A stretch of 64,000 nt of DNA from Methanobrevibacter millerae (GTDB lineage: Archaea; Methanobacteriota; Methanobacteria; Methanobacteriales; Methanobacteriaceae): the NCBI RefSeq assembly GCF_900103415.1, contig NZ_FMXB01000007.1, positions 62,001 to 126,000 on the forward strand. The letters are read 5' to 3'. This document shows positions 18,493 through 28,257 of the stretch, piece after piece. Position numbers and translations under genes: made by a program. Positions within the stretch are counted from its first letter, which is position 1. Every line of letters begins with the position of its first letter. Under the pieces are notes generated by a model, which saw only the letters and a list, made by a program, of their open reading frames with translations, was not told the origin of the DNA and did not search any database.

Positions 18493-19239
18493 TCAGAAAT
18501 TGCTTTTAAGAAATTCCAAACTTTTTTTAATGGAATCCTTATTATTTACTTCTATCATGTAGATGCCATCATATTTTTTATCTTCAAAAATATCAATGAT
18601 GCGTTTTAATTCAATACTGCCTTCACCTAATGGCAAGTGTGAGTCATCATCACCAAAATTATCATGCGCATGTATGTGTTTAATACAGTCAAAATACATT
18701 TCATCTGGAGATATTCCTGAGTGGTTGGCATGGCCGATATCCAAAGTCATTGACATTTCGAATTTCAAAAGAGTTTCGTTTAATCTGGACATGTCCTGAT
18801 AAATCATGCTTTCGAATGCAGGCATGTTCTCGATGGTGGTGTTTACCCCCAAATCCTTGCTGTATTTTCCTATTTCTTCAATGGATGCGTCGGCTACCTT
18901 GTAGATTTCTTCAGGCATTTCCTTTGCAAGAAACGGAATGAGTCCCGGATGGACAACGACGGTGCTTGCATCGATTTCATTTGCCAAATCAACTGAAGAT
19001 TTAATCTGTGAAATGGAGCAGGCCCTGCTTTTGGAGCCTAAAGCTGCAATATTGACGTCCATAAATGGAGCGTGAATGGTGTATTTCAAATCATAGCTGT
19101 TTAAAATGTCCAGGTCAAACTCCTCTGTAGGATACTGATGTAACAATTCGGCATATTTGATGCCCAAACCTTCTATAAATTCCAAACTGCTGTCTAAACT
19201 ATTGTTAAAAGTTGCTAATGTTGATGCTCCTATTTTCAT
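18493..19239 (-). CDS. Sugar phosphate isomerase/epimerase-like TIM-barrel protein
   Basis: 248 residues. The sequence fits the xylose-isomerase-like/AP-endonuclease-2 barrel: IHAPFMDVN, TVVVHPGL, TTIENMPA, LDIGHANHSG and HAHDNFGDDDSHLPLGEG are spaced as metal-ligand strands of this fold. Members are sugar isomerases or epimerases or endonuclease IV-like enzymes; the substrate cannot be chosen here. ATG 19239 is preferred because GTGAT (19248-19244) serves as its ribosome binding site; a GTG at 19248 would overlap the stop of the upstream PINA gene by 4 bp. It is the last gene of the hisS-hisI-PINA run. Confidence 0.75.
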   Translation of the reverse strand: MKIGASTLATFNNSLDSSLEFIEGLGIKYAELLHQYPTEEFDLDILNSYDLKYTIHAPFMDVNIAALGSKSRACSISQIKSSVDLANEIDASTVVVHPGLIPFLAKEMPEEIYKVADASIEEIGKYSKDLGVNTTIENMPAFESMIYQDMSRLNETLLKFEMSMTLDIGHANHSGISPDEMYFDCIKHIHAHDNFGDDDSHLPLGEGSIELKRIIDIFEDKKYDGIYMIEVNNKDSIKKSLEFLKSNF

Positions 19240-19244
19240 TTTAA

Positions 19245-21083
19245 TCACTTTCTAACTGCTGTTATCTTAAGTCCCATTTCGATGGCGTCCAGTATCTCAT
19301 CTGACAGTTCAATGCCGTTTTTAATCTTTATTTCGCCTTTCTTGGACGTTGTTGCTGTAAGCAGGTATTCGCCGTCAATCAAAACGTCAAAGTTGGCCCT
19401 TCCGTTTTCACGGCCCAAATCCAGAATCAGCTGCTTTCTGGTGTGTATAATGTCGAATTCAAAGGCCTCATTATTGGAATAATTCTTTTCAATGACTTCC
19501 ACGCCTAGGGATATTCCAATCTTCTCTTCGATTTCGGCTATTCTCTTGCCGTTCTTGCCGATTATTTGGGGAACCAGCTCGTCGGGAATGTAGATGTTTG
19601 CCCTATCCGGCGATACGATTTCAACTTCCACATCGGCCTTTTTGGGCAGGAACCTCTTGATTCGCCTTAAAATCTCTTTTTCGGCAATGCTGTCAACGGA
19701 TGATTTCTCATTTTGGCTTGATGGGTTATTGACTAAATCCAAATCCATCACGATTGTCTGCTCTCCGTATGTGTAGATTTCGTTTTTAAGCTCTCCTGTT
19801 TCAAAGTCACGAACTTCAATGACCGGTCTTGCAAGGTCGGCCTCCTTCATTCCGCTTGGAACCTTGACGGTCATTTTTGTTTCATAAACGCTTTTGATTT
19901 CACCGTCTTCAATGTAAATGCTTGTATCGACAATTGAAGGGATTACTCCAAGCTCAACTCTTGAAGCGATTCTCTGAATGGCGTCTATCGGCCTGGTTGC
20001 GTGAACAACGCCTATCATTCCGACTCCGGCCAGGCGCATGTCCGCAAAGATGTTGAAGTCATGGTTCTTTCTCAGTTCGTCATAAATGGTGTAATCCGGT
20101 CTGACAAGAAGCAGTACGTCAGCAGTATTTTCCATGCTGCCTTCAAGGGGAGCGTACTGGGTTATTTCATCCGGAAGCTGCAGGTCTCTCGGTGATTCCA
20201 TTGTCTTGACGATTTTGTTAAGCTCGCCGGAATAGTATTTGGCAATCGCCTGGACAAATGTTGATTTTCCCGCTCCCGGAGAACCTGAAATCAGGATTCC
20301 TTCAGCGTTATTGTTAATTCTGTCCATTAATTTGGCACTTAAGTGATATTCATCCAAGTCAATGTCTGCCACAGGCCTTACAGCCGTTATTTCAATGGCT
20401 TCTGAAAATGGCGGCGTAGCTATTGAAATCCTGTATTCCCTTGACTGGACAACGACGGATCCTTCCTTTTCGGATTCCATATAGGTTTTCGCGTCGCTTC
20501 TTGACTTTTCTATAATTTCATCGATGATTTCCTGGAGCTTCGTATGATTAAATACTTCGTCGGATAACTTGACGAAACTGATATGGCCAGGTGTTCCCTT
20601 TTTGGCCATTGGACAAACGTTTTCCTTCAGATGCACAGACATCGTTTCATCATCGAAAAATTTGGCAATGGATAATTCCTTTTCAACATATTTCTGTTCA
20701 TAATAATAAACGGGAATTCCCTGAGCCTTTGCAGTTTCTGCCTGGACCTTGTCGTTTGTAAGCAGGGTTCCAAATTCTGACCTTGCCAAATCCCTGATTA
20801 ATGCATCGATTTCTCCGCTTTTGGCATATCGGATATCATAATTTGTCGGCCTTTTTCCTTTGAATGACACTGCAAGCTCTCCTTCATACTGCAGTTTCTG
20901 CAGGTGTTTTAGTTCATTAAGGCCGTTAATGCCTTCGCGTCTGTTGGCGTTTGCCTGATGTTCGAGTTCACAGACAACCGCTTCGGGAACGATGATTTCG
21001 GGATAGTCAAGATTCTCCTTTTCAATGACTTTGCTTACTGCTCCAATAATTACTGCACTGGTATCTGGAATTATTGTTTTCAT
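19245..21083 (-). CDS. PINA-type ATPase: PIN domain, PilT/VirB11-like ATPase and KH domain
   Basis: 612 residues. The N terminus (IPDTSAVIIGAV...ALIRDLA...LLTNDKVQAE) is a PIN domain with its acidic residues. The centre is a secretion-ATPase-like motor with Walker A GSPGAGKST (about 270) and the aspartate-box region FADMRLAGVG. Near residue 500 is a KH-type RNA/DNA-binding loop IIGKNGKRI. This architecture is COG1855; the Sulfolobus member PINA forms hexamers, promotes Holliday junction branch migration and works with Hjc. A role in recombination or fork repair is therefore likely here. It follows hisI with one base between stop and start, so it is co-translated with histidine genes, although no functional link is known. 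Confidence 0.85.
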   Translation of the reverse strand: MKTIIPDTSAVIIGAVSKVIEKENLDYPEIIVPEAVVCELEHQANANRREGINGLNELKHLQKLQYEGELAVSFKGKRPTNYDIRYAKSGEIDALIRDLARSEFGTLLTNDKVQAETAKAQGIPVYYYEQKYVEKELSIAKFFDDETMSVHLKENVCPMAKKGTPGHISFVKLSDEVFNHTKLQEIIDEIIEKSRSDAKTYMESEKEGSVVVQSREYRISIATPPFSEAIEITAVRPVADIDLDEYHLSAKLMDRINNNAEGILISGSPGAGKSTFVQAIAKYYSGELNKIVKTMESPRDLQLPDEITQYAPLEGSMENTADVLLLVRPDYTIYDELRKNHDFNIFADMRLAGVGMIGVVHATRPIDAIQRIASRVELGVIPSIVDTSIYIEDGEIKSVYETKMTVKVPSGMKEADLARPVIEVRDFETGELKNEIYTYGEQTIVMDLDLVNNPSSQNEKSSVDSIAEKEILRRIKRFLPKKADVEVEIVSPDRANIYIPDELVPQIIGKNGKRIAEIEEKIGISLGVEVIEKNYSNNEAFEFDIIHTRKQLILDLGRENGRANFDVLIDGEYLLTATTSKKGEIKIKNGIELSDEILDAIEMGLKITAVRK

Positions 21084-21084
21084 C

Positions 21085-21492
21085 TTAATACACGTCTTCT
21101 GGGTTAATTATACGTTTCTGGTTTGTTTTCAAATCTTCTTCTTTTAAGTCATCAATGTCCGGTGAGTTTTCAACCTCCAGGTTTCTGAAAAAGCATGAAT
21201 AGTATCCTTCATGACATGCTGCGCCGTTCTGTCTGATTTTAAGCACGACAGCGTCCATGTCACAGTCCACTAGAATTTCTTCCACTTCCTGGAAATGGCC
21301 GGAGCTTTCTCCTTTCAGCCATTGCTTGTTTCTTGAGGTGCTCCAGTAATGGGCCTTGCCGGTTTCGATGGTTTTTTGAAGCGCTTCCTTATTCATGTTT
21401 GCAAGCATTAATATCTCGCCGGTTTCGGCGTCCTGCGCCACGGCGGTGATGACCTTTTCGCCATTTATCTCATGTCTGAAATTAATTTCCAT
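21085..21492 (-). CDS. hisI: Phosphoribosyl-AMP cyclohydrolase
   Basis: 135 residues, the normal length for a stand-alone HisI. It contains [10 protein letters not shown], the [19 protein letters not shown] block and the metal-binding region DCDMDA followed by [12 protein letters not shown], which holds the conserved cysteines. The enzyme opens the purine ring of phosphoribosyl-AMP in the third step of histidine synthesis in the cytoplasm. It lies 3 bp after hisS and 1 bp before PINA. Confidence 0.95.
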   Translation of the reverse strand: MEINFRHEINGEKVITAVAQDAETGEILMLANMNKEALQKTIETGKAHYWSTSRNKQWLKGESSGHFQEVEEILVDCDMDAVVLKIRQNGAACHEGYYSCFFRNLEVENSPDIDDLKEEDLKTNQKRIINPEDVY

Positions 21493-21495
21493 GGT

Positions 21496-22791
21496 TTATT
21501 CTCCTTTAAAGTAACTTACGATATTTTCAACTTCAACCAAGTCCTGTGAACCGCTCTGCATGTCCTTTACGGTTACCTTGCCTTCATCAAGATCGTTTTT
21601 ACCTATGATAATCATTTTAGGAACCCTGATTTTATCGGCATAATTCATCAGTTTCTTGAATTTCTTGTTGTTCAGGTCAACGTCGCACCTGATGCCTGAC
21701 CTTCTTAAAGCCTGGGTAATTTCATAGGCCTTAAAGCGGACGTCTTCTGAAATCGGTGCGATATAAGCATCTAAATGGGATTTGGCATCTTCCTTTTCGG
21801 TGAGCTCTTCAATTGCATTCATCAGCCTGTCGAATCCTAGGGCAAAGCCGGTTGATTCAACTTCCTGGCCGCCGAATACTTTGATTAAACTGTAGGTTCC
21901 TCCTCCGCAGACCTGTTTCTGTGCTCCAAGGCCTTCGACATAGATTTCAAAGACGATTCCTGTGTAATAGTCAAGTCCCCTTGCAACTCCAAGGTTTAAT
22001 GTGTAGTTTGTCATGTTAAAGCAGTCTAGGAGCTCAACCAATTCCTTAAGTTCGTCAAATGCCTGCTGAGGCTCTTCATAATCTTTAATCAATTCCTCAA
22101 CGTCAGCGAGGATGCTTTTGTCCCCGACCATATCGATTAATTTAAGCAAAATCTGGTTTAATTCGTCATTGGAGATGATTGGATTTTCTCCGCTTAGGGA
22201 TTCTTTCAATAAGTCCTTGTCTCCCTTGTCGATGACAACCATCAGTTCCCTTTGGGTTTTTGCATCGATTTCAAAGTGCCTGAACAATCCTCTGATGATG
22301 CCCAGATGGTTGATGTTAACGTCGGCGCCAGTAATTCCTAAAGCTTCAATGGAATCGCTGCACATTGCGATAACTTCGGCCTCTCCCTGGGGGGATTTTG
22401 CACCGATCAGTTCGCATCCGAATTGCCAGAACTGTCTGAACCTTCCCTTTTGAGGCCTTTCGTACCTGAAACAGCTGCCGTAATAATAAAGCTTGATAGG
22501 CTTTGTTGCAGTTTTTTCAAGCTCATTCAAGTATAGTCTGGCAACCGGTGCGGTAATTTCAGGCCTTAATGTTAATTCGCGGTCGGATTTGTCCTTGAAA
22601 TTGTACAGCTGGTCGACAATTTCCTCTCCGGATTTGGTTGTAAAAAGCTTTAATTCTTCAAATAAAGGGGTTTTAATCTCCCTGTAACCATAATTTTCAA
22701 AAATGTATCTTAAGGTACTTTCAGCTTTTTTTCTATCTTCCATCTCTTCAAATAAAAAATCTCTAGTACCTCTCGGTCTTGTAAATTCCAT
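21496..22791 (-). CDS. hisS: Histidyl-tRNA synthetase
   Basis: 431 residues, a class II synthetase. Motif 2 (RYERPQKGRFRQFWQF), the ATP/histidine strand RPEITAPVARL and the histidine-specific LDYYTGIVFEIY are all present, and the C-terminal anticodon-binding domain (DAYIAPIS...RSGIRCDVDL...MIIIGKNDL) is complete. It charges tRNA-His. The start is set by GGAG about 6 nt before ATG 22791. It heads the hisS-hisI-PINA-TIM-barrel run. Confidence 0.95.
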   Translation of the reverse strand: MEFTRPRGTRDFLFEEMEDRKKAESTLRYIFENYGYREIKTPLFEELKLFTTKSGEEIVDQLYNFKDKSDRELTLRPEITAPVARLYLNELEKTATKPIKLYYYGSCFRYERPQKGRFRQFWQFGCELIGAKSPQGEAEVIAMCSDSIEALGITGADVNINHLGIIRGLFRHFEIDAKTQRELMVVIDKGDKDLLKESLSGENPIISNDELNQILLKLIDMVGDKSILADVEELIKDYEEPQQAFDELKELVELLDCFNMTNYTLNLGVARGLDYYTGIVFEIYVEGLGAQKQVCGGGTYSLIKVFGGQEVESTGFALGFDRLMNAIEELTEKEDAKSHLDAYIAPISEDVRFKAYEITQALRRSGIRCDVDLNNKKFKKLMNYADKIRVPKMIIIGKNDLDEGKVTVKDMQSGSQDLVEVENIVSYFKGE

Positions 22792-23265
22792 ATTATTTCT
22801 CCTGTTTTATAGTATATTAATTTTTGGAAATCAATGTTTAAATAATTATTTGAATTGTCAATTTTTTAAATAGTACTTCTGAGGGGGATATTGGTAAAAA
22901 TGGGTTATATTATGTTTGGATTGTTGATTAACAGGTGTAAGCAAAGGTAATGTTAATTGGGGGTTTATTGATTTAAAAAATAGACAAATAGTATGTATAA
23001 TACAATATTATCATTTAAAAAAAGTCAAATTAATGTCTATTGCAGAGATGAAATCTCCACAATTCCGTATTAGACATTAATAATTAATTCAAATCATGTT
23101 TCCTTTAGAGGTTTACTTAAAAGTAAGTCTCTGTTTAATCTTATTAGTTAAATATTATATAAAATTAACTATTATTTTAAAGATGGGCAATTAAACAGTT
23201 TCCATCTTAGGGAAAAGACCTCATGAAAACTTAGTTTTCAAAGCCCTTCATTGACTTGTTGATAT
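22792..23265. other. AT-rich gap with strong hairpins (possible non-coding RNA)
   Basis: No convincing gene is seen. An 11-bp perfect inverted repeat, ATTAATGTCTA (23029-23039) with TAGACATTAAT (23071-23081), encloses GAGATGAAATCTC. Next, AAGATGG (23180-23186) pairs with CCATCTT (23202-23208), and TGAAAAC-TTA-GTTTTCA forms a tight hairpin at 23224-23240. A long-range stem GGGCAATTAAA with TTTAATTACCC (one mismatch) runs into the end of the next small gene. A structured RNA or relics of a mobile element are both possible. Confidence 0.4.
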
Positions 23266-23496
23266 TTAATTACCCGATGGAGGTGAAATTTGGGCTATTG
23301 TCCCCCTACATTTTATTATAATCATTAATGATTTAATAATTGGTACAATATTAAACCAATATGTTACAATTGTGGCGATAATTAACCCCAAAATATTCTC
23401 ACCTCCCAAGGAAAACATGGAAAGGACACCAATGCAGCATACGGAAAAAACTGAACTGATTAATGGATAAACACTACTTAAAAAGAATAATTTCAT
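23266..23496 (-). CDS. Small membrane protein
   Basis: 76 residues with two or three hydrophobic segments: LFFLSSVYPLISSVFSVCCI, then ILGLIIATIVTYWFNIVPII and SLMIIIK. The C terminus is short and polar (QISPPSGN). The start ATG is preceded by GGGGGAGAT at good spacing, a stronger ribosome binding site than chance would give in this AT-rich gap, and TTTAAATAG about 50-60 bp upstream could be the TATA box. The family is not recognised. It stands alone in a gene-poor stretch; translation is plausible but unproven. Confidence 0.5.
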   Translation of the reverse strand: MKLFFLSSVYPLISSVFSVCCIGVLSMFSLGGENILGLIIATIVTYWFNIVPIIKSLMIIIKCRGTIAQISPPSGN

Positions 23497-23729
23497 ATTT
23501 ATCTCCCCCTTTCTGATTTGAAGTGAGGTCTTTAGTAGAAGAATATTGTTAAAATACTATTTAAAGCTTGTTGAAGTCATAGAGTAGAATTGTCCTTATT
23601 AAAACATCTTATATAAAGTTTGCGGTAATTTACTGTAAAAAAAAGAAATTATTTCTTAGTGTTAATTTTATAATTATTGTTTTGATTGATGATATTAATC
23701 ATGTCCTAAAAAAAGTTTTTAACGTGGGA

Positions 23730-23776
23730 ATTAATGTCATTATGAGAATAATCCCATAATAACCCAAGACATTAAT
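23730..23776. repeat. Two-step inverted repeat
   Basis: ATTAATGTC (23730-23738) pairs with GACATTAAT (23768-23776), and inside it ATTATG (23739-23744) pairs with CATAAT (23755-23760). The outer arm ATTAATGTC is the same 9-mer as the outer arm of the hairpin at 23029-23081, so the motif occurs four times in 750 bp. Confidence 0.6.
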
Positions 23777-23969
23777 CCTTTTTAATCAACTAAGTTTGAG
23801 CAAATCAATATCCACTCAGCATGAATATTTGAATTTGATATTATTTAATTCTTATGTATTTTCATTAAAAATTTAAGAAAAGTACTCTTCTTGAGTTTTG
23901 GGTTAATTTTTAATCTCAATTTCATTAATTAACCTTTAGATAATCTTAATTTAATAGATATTTTAATCA

Positions 23970-24152
23970 AAGAATAGGATTGATATTTTCTTATCAATTG
24001 ATGATGATACTTTAACTAATGCCAAGCAAATTATCAGTAATTTTGTGTCAAATTATTTGGATATTTATATATAGGATCCTACTTTTTGGATAGACAATCA
24101 AATTACATTAGAATGCAGACTTATTTATGAATGGTTATACATTGCAGTGTAA
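23970..24152 (+). pseudogene. Possible decayed coding fragment
   Basis: One frame reads about 60 codons with a plausible amino-acid mix (DIFLSIDDDTLTNAKQI..., then DPTFWIDNQITLECRLIYEW) interrupted by TAG at 24072-24074. It has no start of its own. The family is not recognised, and chance is not excluded. Confidence 0.25.
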
Positions 24153-24157
24153 TGCTC

Positions 24158-24166
24158 TTTATATAT
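24158..24166 (+). promoter_or_regulatory. TATA box candidate upstream of aroE
   Basis: TTTATATAT lies 72 bp before the aroE ATG. It implies a leader of about 45 nt, although no clear Shine-Dalgarno precedes the ATG. Confidence 0.4.
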
Positions 24167-24237
24167 GGGTTGCTCATTTCAGTGTAAGTTTAATTTTTTA
24201 GTAAAATAATTTAACTATGATTATCTAACTTAAATAT

Positions 24238-25080
24238 ATGGAAATAAAAGGAAGTACAAATGTAGTGGCTTTAATCGGGCATCCTGTGGAACACAGCTTT
24301 TCGCCGCCGATGCATAATGCCGCTTTTGAGGCTTTGAAAATGGATTATGTCTACACGGCATTTGATGTCAATCCAAATGATTTGGGAAATGCGATTAAGG
24401 GAGCCGACGCTTTAAATATAAAGGGATTCAATGTTACGATACCCCATAAAATTGAAGTAATGCAATATCTCGATGAAATCGATGAAATAGCCGCATTAAT
24501 AGGTGCCGTCAACACGGTTGATTTTAAAAACCTTAAAGGATATAACACCGATGGAATCGGAGCTATTAAAGCCATTGGCGATGTGACAAGGATTAAAGAT
24601 AAGAATGTCGTCATCGCAGGTGCCGGAGGGGCTTCAAGGGCAATATCATTCTATCTGGCCAAATACGGAGTTAACAGTCTGAAAATATTGAACAGAAACG
24701 TCGAAAAGGCTCAAAATCTTGCCGGTGATGTTTCAGATTCTGGATTGATTGACGGCGTTGAAGCAGATTCAATCAAAAACATGGATTTGAGTGATGCAAA
24801 TATCTTAATCAATACGACGCCGGTTGGAATGCATCCAAATGTCAATGATACCCCAATAGCTTCAACTGAAATGATGCATGAGGATTTGACGGTATTTGAT
24901 GCCGTTTACAATCCCAATGAAACCGGATTATTGAAAGAAGCCATTAAGGCAGGTGCAAAGCCGGTTTACGGAATCAAGATGCTTCTGTATCAGGGAGCTG
25001 AAAGCTTTGAAATCTGGACGGGAAAGAAGGCGCCTGTTGACGTAATGGAAGATGCGCTCACAAGAACTTTAGGGTTATGA
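24238..25080 (+). CDS. aroE: Shikimate dehydrogenase (NADP+)
   Basis: 280 residues, normal AroE length. The substrate-binding N terminus has IGHPVEHSFSPPMHNAAF and FNVTIPHK with the catalytic lysine, then GAVNTV and YNTDGIG. The NADP domain carries GAGGASRA and LNRNVEKA, and the C terminus GIKMLLYQGAESFEIWTG. The enzyme reduces 3-dehydroshikimate to shikimate in aromatic amino acid synthesis. No Shine-Dalgarno is seen before the ATG. The next gene starts 4 bp after the stop, suggesting co-transcription. Confidence 0.96.
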   Translation: MEIKGSTNVVALIGHPVEHSFSPPMHNAAFEALKMDYVYTAFDVNPNDLGNAIKGADALNIKGFNVTIPHKIEVMQYLDEIDEIAALIGAVNTVDFKNLKGYNTDGIGAIKAIGDVTRIKDKNVVIAGAGGASRAISFYLAKYGVNSLKILNRNVEKAQNLAGDVSDSGLIDGVEADSIKNMDLSDANILINTTPVGMHPNVNDTPIASTEMMHEDLTVFDAVYNPNETGLLKEAIKAGAKPVYGIKMLLYQGAESFEIWTGKKAPVDVMEDALTRTLGL

Positions 25081-25084
25081 TTTT

Positions 25085-25780
25085 ATGGATTTGATTTTTG
25101 ATATTTCAGCTTTGGCAAGTGATAAAGAGGAATTTACGGATTCCAAAAAGGACGTATTGAAATATCTCAAAATTATCGGAGTCGATTCAAGATTCATTTC
25201 ATACACTCCTCAAAAGATTTACATTAACAATTTAAGGTTTTCAAAGTTTTCAAGAAAACGCCAGGAAACTTTTAACGGGCGATATCCGGATATTGAGGTT
25301 GTAAGAAATTCACTTTTCCAAAAGATCTGTTCAAAAGCCGCCAAAAGCTTAAGCGACATTAAGCCCAACTCAAGGATATTGATTCCTGAGGATAATTTCA
25401 TGGTCAATGTCATTATGGAGCCATATATGCGTAAATATGGGGTCAAGCTGGTCATTGACGGCGAATATGATTTGATAGCCAATCCCCTCGTTCTGGATTA
25501 TGAGGTCAATCAGATATTTTCCACGATATTTGCCGGTGAAGGGCTTGAATTCAACAAAAGGGAAAATGAGGTCTATCCGTTAATTAACGTGCCTCTGGAT
25601 TGGATTAATTCCTTTCTGGAAATGGATGGCCGCTTGAAAATGGAAAATGAAAACAGTAATGAACTGGCATCATCATTTATGGAATTTTTGGAAGATGTGG
25701 CACCGCAATACAGAGAAAACGTTCTGAAAGCTGCGGATTATATTGAAGAAAAATTATATCCTTTAAATTACTTGGAATAG
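25085..25780 (+). CDS. Conserved hypothetical protein following aroE
   Basis: 231 residues, soluble, mixed alpha/beta. Visible features are an opening DLIFDISALAS, a basic stretch RFSKFSRKRQETFNGR, ILIPEDNFMVNVIMEPYMRKYGVKLVIDGEYD and an acidic helical C terminus. DLIFDISAL could be the first strand of a PIN- or NYN-like nuclease fold (D6 being the first acidic residue), but the other acidic residues cannot be assigned with confidence. It starts 4 bp after aroE, so it is probably in the same transcript. I do not recognise the family. Confidence 0.75.
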   Translation: MDLIFDISALASDKEEFTDSKKDVLKYLKIIGVDSRFISYTPQKIYINNLRFSKFSRKRQETFNGRYPDIEVVRNSLFQKICSKAAKSLSDIKPNSRILIPEDNFMVNVIMEPYMRKYGVKLVIDGEYDLIANPLVLDYEVNQIFSTIFAGEGLEFNKRENEVYPLINVPLDWINSFLEMDGRLKMENENSNELASSFMEFLEDVAPQYRENVLKAADYIEEKLYPLNYLE

Positions 25781-26060
25781 TAAAAGTTTCTTATCTCTAG
25801 TTTAAAGGATTGTTTTTTGCAGATATTCTGTGTTGAATTTTGAAAAGTATTACTAATGTAAAATTAGTCATTAAAAAGATTTTAATTTACTCTCCATTTA
25901 ATATATAAAGTATTATATTCGAATATTTTTGGACAAGATATTCAAAACACTATTATTTTTATAATTTAATGAATTTCATGTTTTTCAGATAACTTTTTTA
26001 TAGTATAATTAATAGATAGAAAAATAGTGTTATAATAATAAGTATTAACAGGTGAAAATT

Positions 26061-26564
26061 ATGAATAAAAAAATAATTATAGCAATATTGGTCATTATTA
26101 TAATTGCGGCAGGTGCCTTCTTTATGTTTGGCCAATCATTTTTAAAAGCTGATACGCAGATTAATCTTTTAAATAAGGACACCATACAAAATGGTGAGCA
26201 GTTGGAATTTGAACTAAAAGATGCTAACGGCAATCCTGTTGCAGGTCAAGTTCTAAACATTACTTTCAACGATAAAAATTATTCAGTAGCTACTGACGAT
26301 AATGGTAAAGCTTATCTGTTTATCACTGGTATTGACGTTGGAAAATATAATGTTTCAGTCAATTATGGTGGAAATAACAAATTTAATGGTTGTACTGCTA
26401 CATTTAACATAGAAGTTACAAATGATGCTCCAGACAACCCTGCTACACGAACTATCAGTAATTCAGTTGTAAGCACTCAAAATAATCAAACTAGTGGTAA
26501 CAACACTGGTAACAGCACGGGTAACAGTAGCGGAAGCGGCCTTAATACAATTTCTGGCAATTAG
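26061..26564 (+). CDS. Membrane-anchored small Ig-domain protein with Asn/Ser/Gly-rich tail
   Basis: 167 residues. ATG 26061 is chosen because GGTGA (26051-26055) lies at the right spacing; the in-frame GTG at 26052 is part of that site. A single N-terminal hydrophobic segment (IIIAILVIIIIAAGAFFMFG) anchors or exports the protein. Residues about 30-115 form one Ig-like module with the pattern QLEFELKDANGNPVAGQ, ITFNDKNY and DDNGKAYL, seen repeatedly in the adhesin-like proteins of this window. The last 40 residues are a low-complexity N/T/S/G linker. It may be a surface or wall-spanning protein; its role is unknown. Confidence 0.75.
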   Translation: MNKKIIIAILVIIIIAAGAFFMFGQSFLKADTQINLLNKDTIQNGEQLEFELKDANGNPVAGQVLNITFNDKNYSVATDDNGKAYLFITGIDVGKYNVSVNYGGNNKFNGCTATFNIEVTNDAPDNPATRTISNSVVSTQNNQTSGNNTGNSTGNSSGSGLNTISGN

Positions 26565-26667
26565 TCTGTTCTGAATTTATTTCTGGTGTAGGTTTAGAGT
26601 TGAATGGCTGGATAGCCAAGTATGGCGGAATCCTTATCCAGAAAATAATTATAACAATACACAATGA

Positions 26668-26700
26668 AGATGGTAATTCGATAAACCATCTCTTTTTTTC
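26668..26700. terminator. Hairpin terminator between convergent genes
   Basis: AGATGGT (26668-26674) pairs with ACCATCT (26685-26691), followed by CTTTTTTTC. It ends the small Ig-domain gene and faces the end of rfcL. Confidence 0.7.
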
Positions 26701-26733
26701 TTTTTTCTAATTTTCATAATTAAAAAATAAAAT

Positions 26734-28245
26734 TTAGAAGTCAAATAATGATGTTTGAGTATTTTTCTTCTCTTTAGGCTTTTCTTCGACTTCTTCTTCA
26801 ATCATTTCTTCAGCCATTAACTCTTCTTCGACTTCGCTTTCTTCAACTATGGTTTCTTCTTCGCTTTTTGGCTCTTCAGCTATCAGTTCAATTTCATCCC
26901 TTACAGGCTCTTCTTCAACGGCAGTTTCCTGAGGAATTCCTGCAAATAGTTGGCTTTCAAGCTCTTGTGCACGCCTGTCACGCTCTTCAATACGCATTTC
27001 CTCTTTTTGCTTTTCCATCTTTTTTATGACGGATTTAGGAATGACTTTGCTTCTGAAGCGTTTGATTTCATCCTTGTCCAAATCAAGGAAATCTGAAATC
27101 TCCCAGGCAAGCTCGTCGTTTTGAAACATTATTTCAAGGTAAGGAAACATTGAAATGGCCACGGTATTTGAAATGTGCATCTTTTCAGACATTTTCTCTG
27201 CAATGGCGTCGCGCTGATTTCTTTTTCCACGGTTGCGTCCCATTAATGTAAATACTGTAGGGCTTTTGATTGGGGTGAATTTCTTGTAGGTTTCCCTTTT
27301 GGCTGAGCTTACGCCGATTCCCATGAAATCAGTTGCATACTTCCAGTAACCATAGTTTCTAGTTCTTTGAGCCCTTCCAAAGTATAAATCTGCCTTGGAT
27401 AGGTTTTCATATGCCTTTTTAAGTTCATTTTTATTGGTGTATTCTCTGGGCACGTTTTCGGCAATGTACTCCATTACGAGCGTCGGCTCTTCATCAACCC
27501 TTAAAGCGTCCTTTACGTGCTTTGGATTCTTGCTTTTCAGTGTAGCCATCACCCCGTCGATTATGGTTGACCTGTCGTCTTTGGTGGTGATGTTTTCAAC
27601 GTCCTCCATGCTTAACTCATGGGAGGTGTCTGCAATCGCCTGAAAACTGTTAATGGCTGAACGGATATCTCCGTTTGCCTTTTTGGACAATAGCTTTAAT
27701 GCCTCTTTATCGTATTCGATGCCTTCCTCTTTTGCAATGTTTTTAAGCATCTTATTAATGGTAGGGCCTCTAATCTTGGCCATCTTGATGACCTGGCATT
27801 TGGGTTTGATGGATTGAAGCCTTTTTGAATAGAAATCGTTGGCTATTAAGATTAATGGATGCTTGGAGGTTTTGATAATCTCTCCGATGGCCTTGACTCC
27901 CCCACGGTCGTTTGTTCCGTGAATACCGTCAACCTCGTCCATTATAATCAGTTTGTATTCGTCTCCGAACAATGATCTTGTAGATGAGGATTCGCCGATC
28001 GTGCTTTTGATGACGTCCTGTGAACGCTTGTCACTTGCATTCAATTCAATGTATTCGGAAAATTCGTTGGCTATTGCCTGGGCGAACGTTGTCTTTCCGA
28101 TTCCCGGAGGTCCCACTAAAAGCAGCGGCTGCTGGGGATTGCCCGCTTTCCAGTTATCCACCCATGATTGAATAATCTTTTTTTCCTTGTTGTTACCTAA
28201 TATCTCATCTAGGCTTTTTGGTCGGTATTTGTCTGTCCATAACAT
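26734..28245 (-). CDS. rfcL: Replication factor C large subunit
   Basis: 503 residues. AAA+ motifs: Walker [10 protein letters not shown] (about residue 45) and Walker [11 protein letters not shown]. The C-terminal third carries the clamp-loader collar, then a long glutamate-rich stretch, and the extreme C terminus QTSLFDF is a PIP box that binds the PCNA clamp. With the small subunit it opens and loads PCNA at primer ends during DNA replication. It lies 12 bp after rfcS, so the two subunits are made from one transcript. Confidence 0.95.
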   Translation of the reverse strand: MLWTDKYRPKSLDEILGNNKEKKIIQSWVDNWKAGNPQQPLLLVGPPGIGKTTFAQAIANEFSEYIELNASDKRSQDVIKSTIGESSSTRSLFGDEYKLIIMDEVDGIHGTNDRGGVKAIGEIIKTSKHPLILIANDFYSKRLQSIKPKCQVIKMAKIRGPTINKMLKNIAKEEGIEYDKEALKLLSKKANGDIRSAINSFQAIADTSHELSMEDVENITTKDDRSTIIDGVMATLKSKNPKHVKDALRVDEEPTLVMEYIAENVPREYTNKNELKKAYENLSKADLYFGRAQRTRNYGYWKYATDFMGIGVSSAKRETYKKFTPIKSPTVFTLMGRNRGKRNQRDAIAEKMSEKMHISNTVAISMFPYLEIMFQNDELAWEISDFLDLDKDEIKRFRSKVIPKSVIKKMEKQKEEMRIEERDRRAQELESQLFAGIPQETAVEEEPVRDEIELIAEEPKSEEETIVEESEVEEELMAEEMIEEEVEEKPKEKKNTQTSLFDF

Positions 28246-28257
28246 TTGAATGCCTTA

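Noticed and set aside
22917-22967. Short frame MGYIMFGLLINRCKQR after a GGGGGAT sequence
   Set aside because: Only 16 codons and no homology that I can recognise; chance is likely.
26052-26060. GTG start for the small Ig-domain protein
   Set aside because: The GTG is part of the GGTGA ribosome binding site for ATG 26061.
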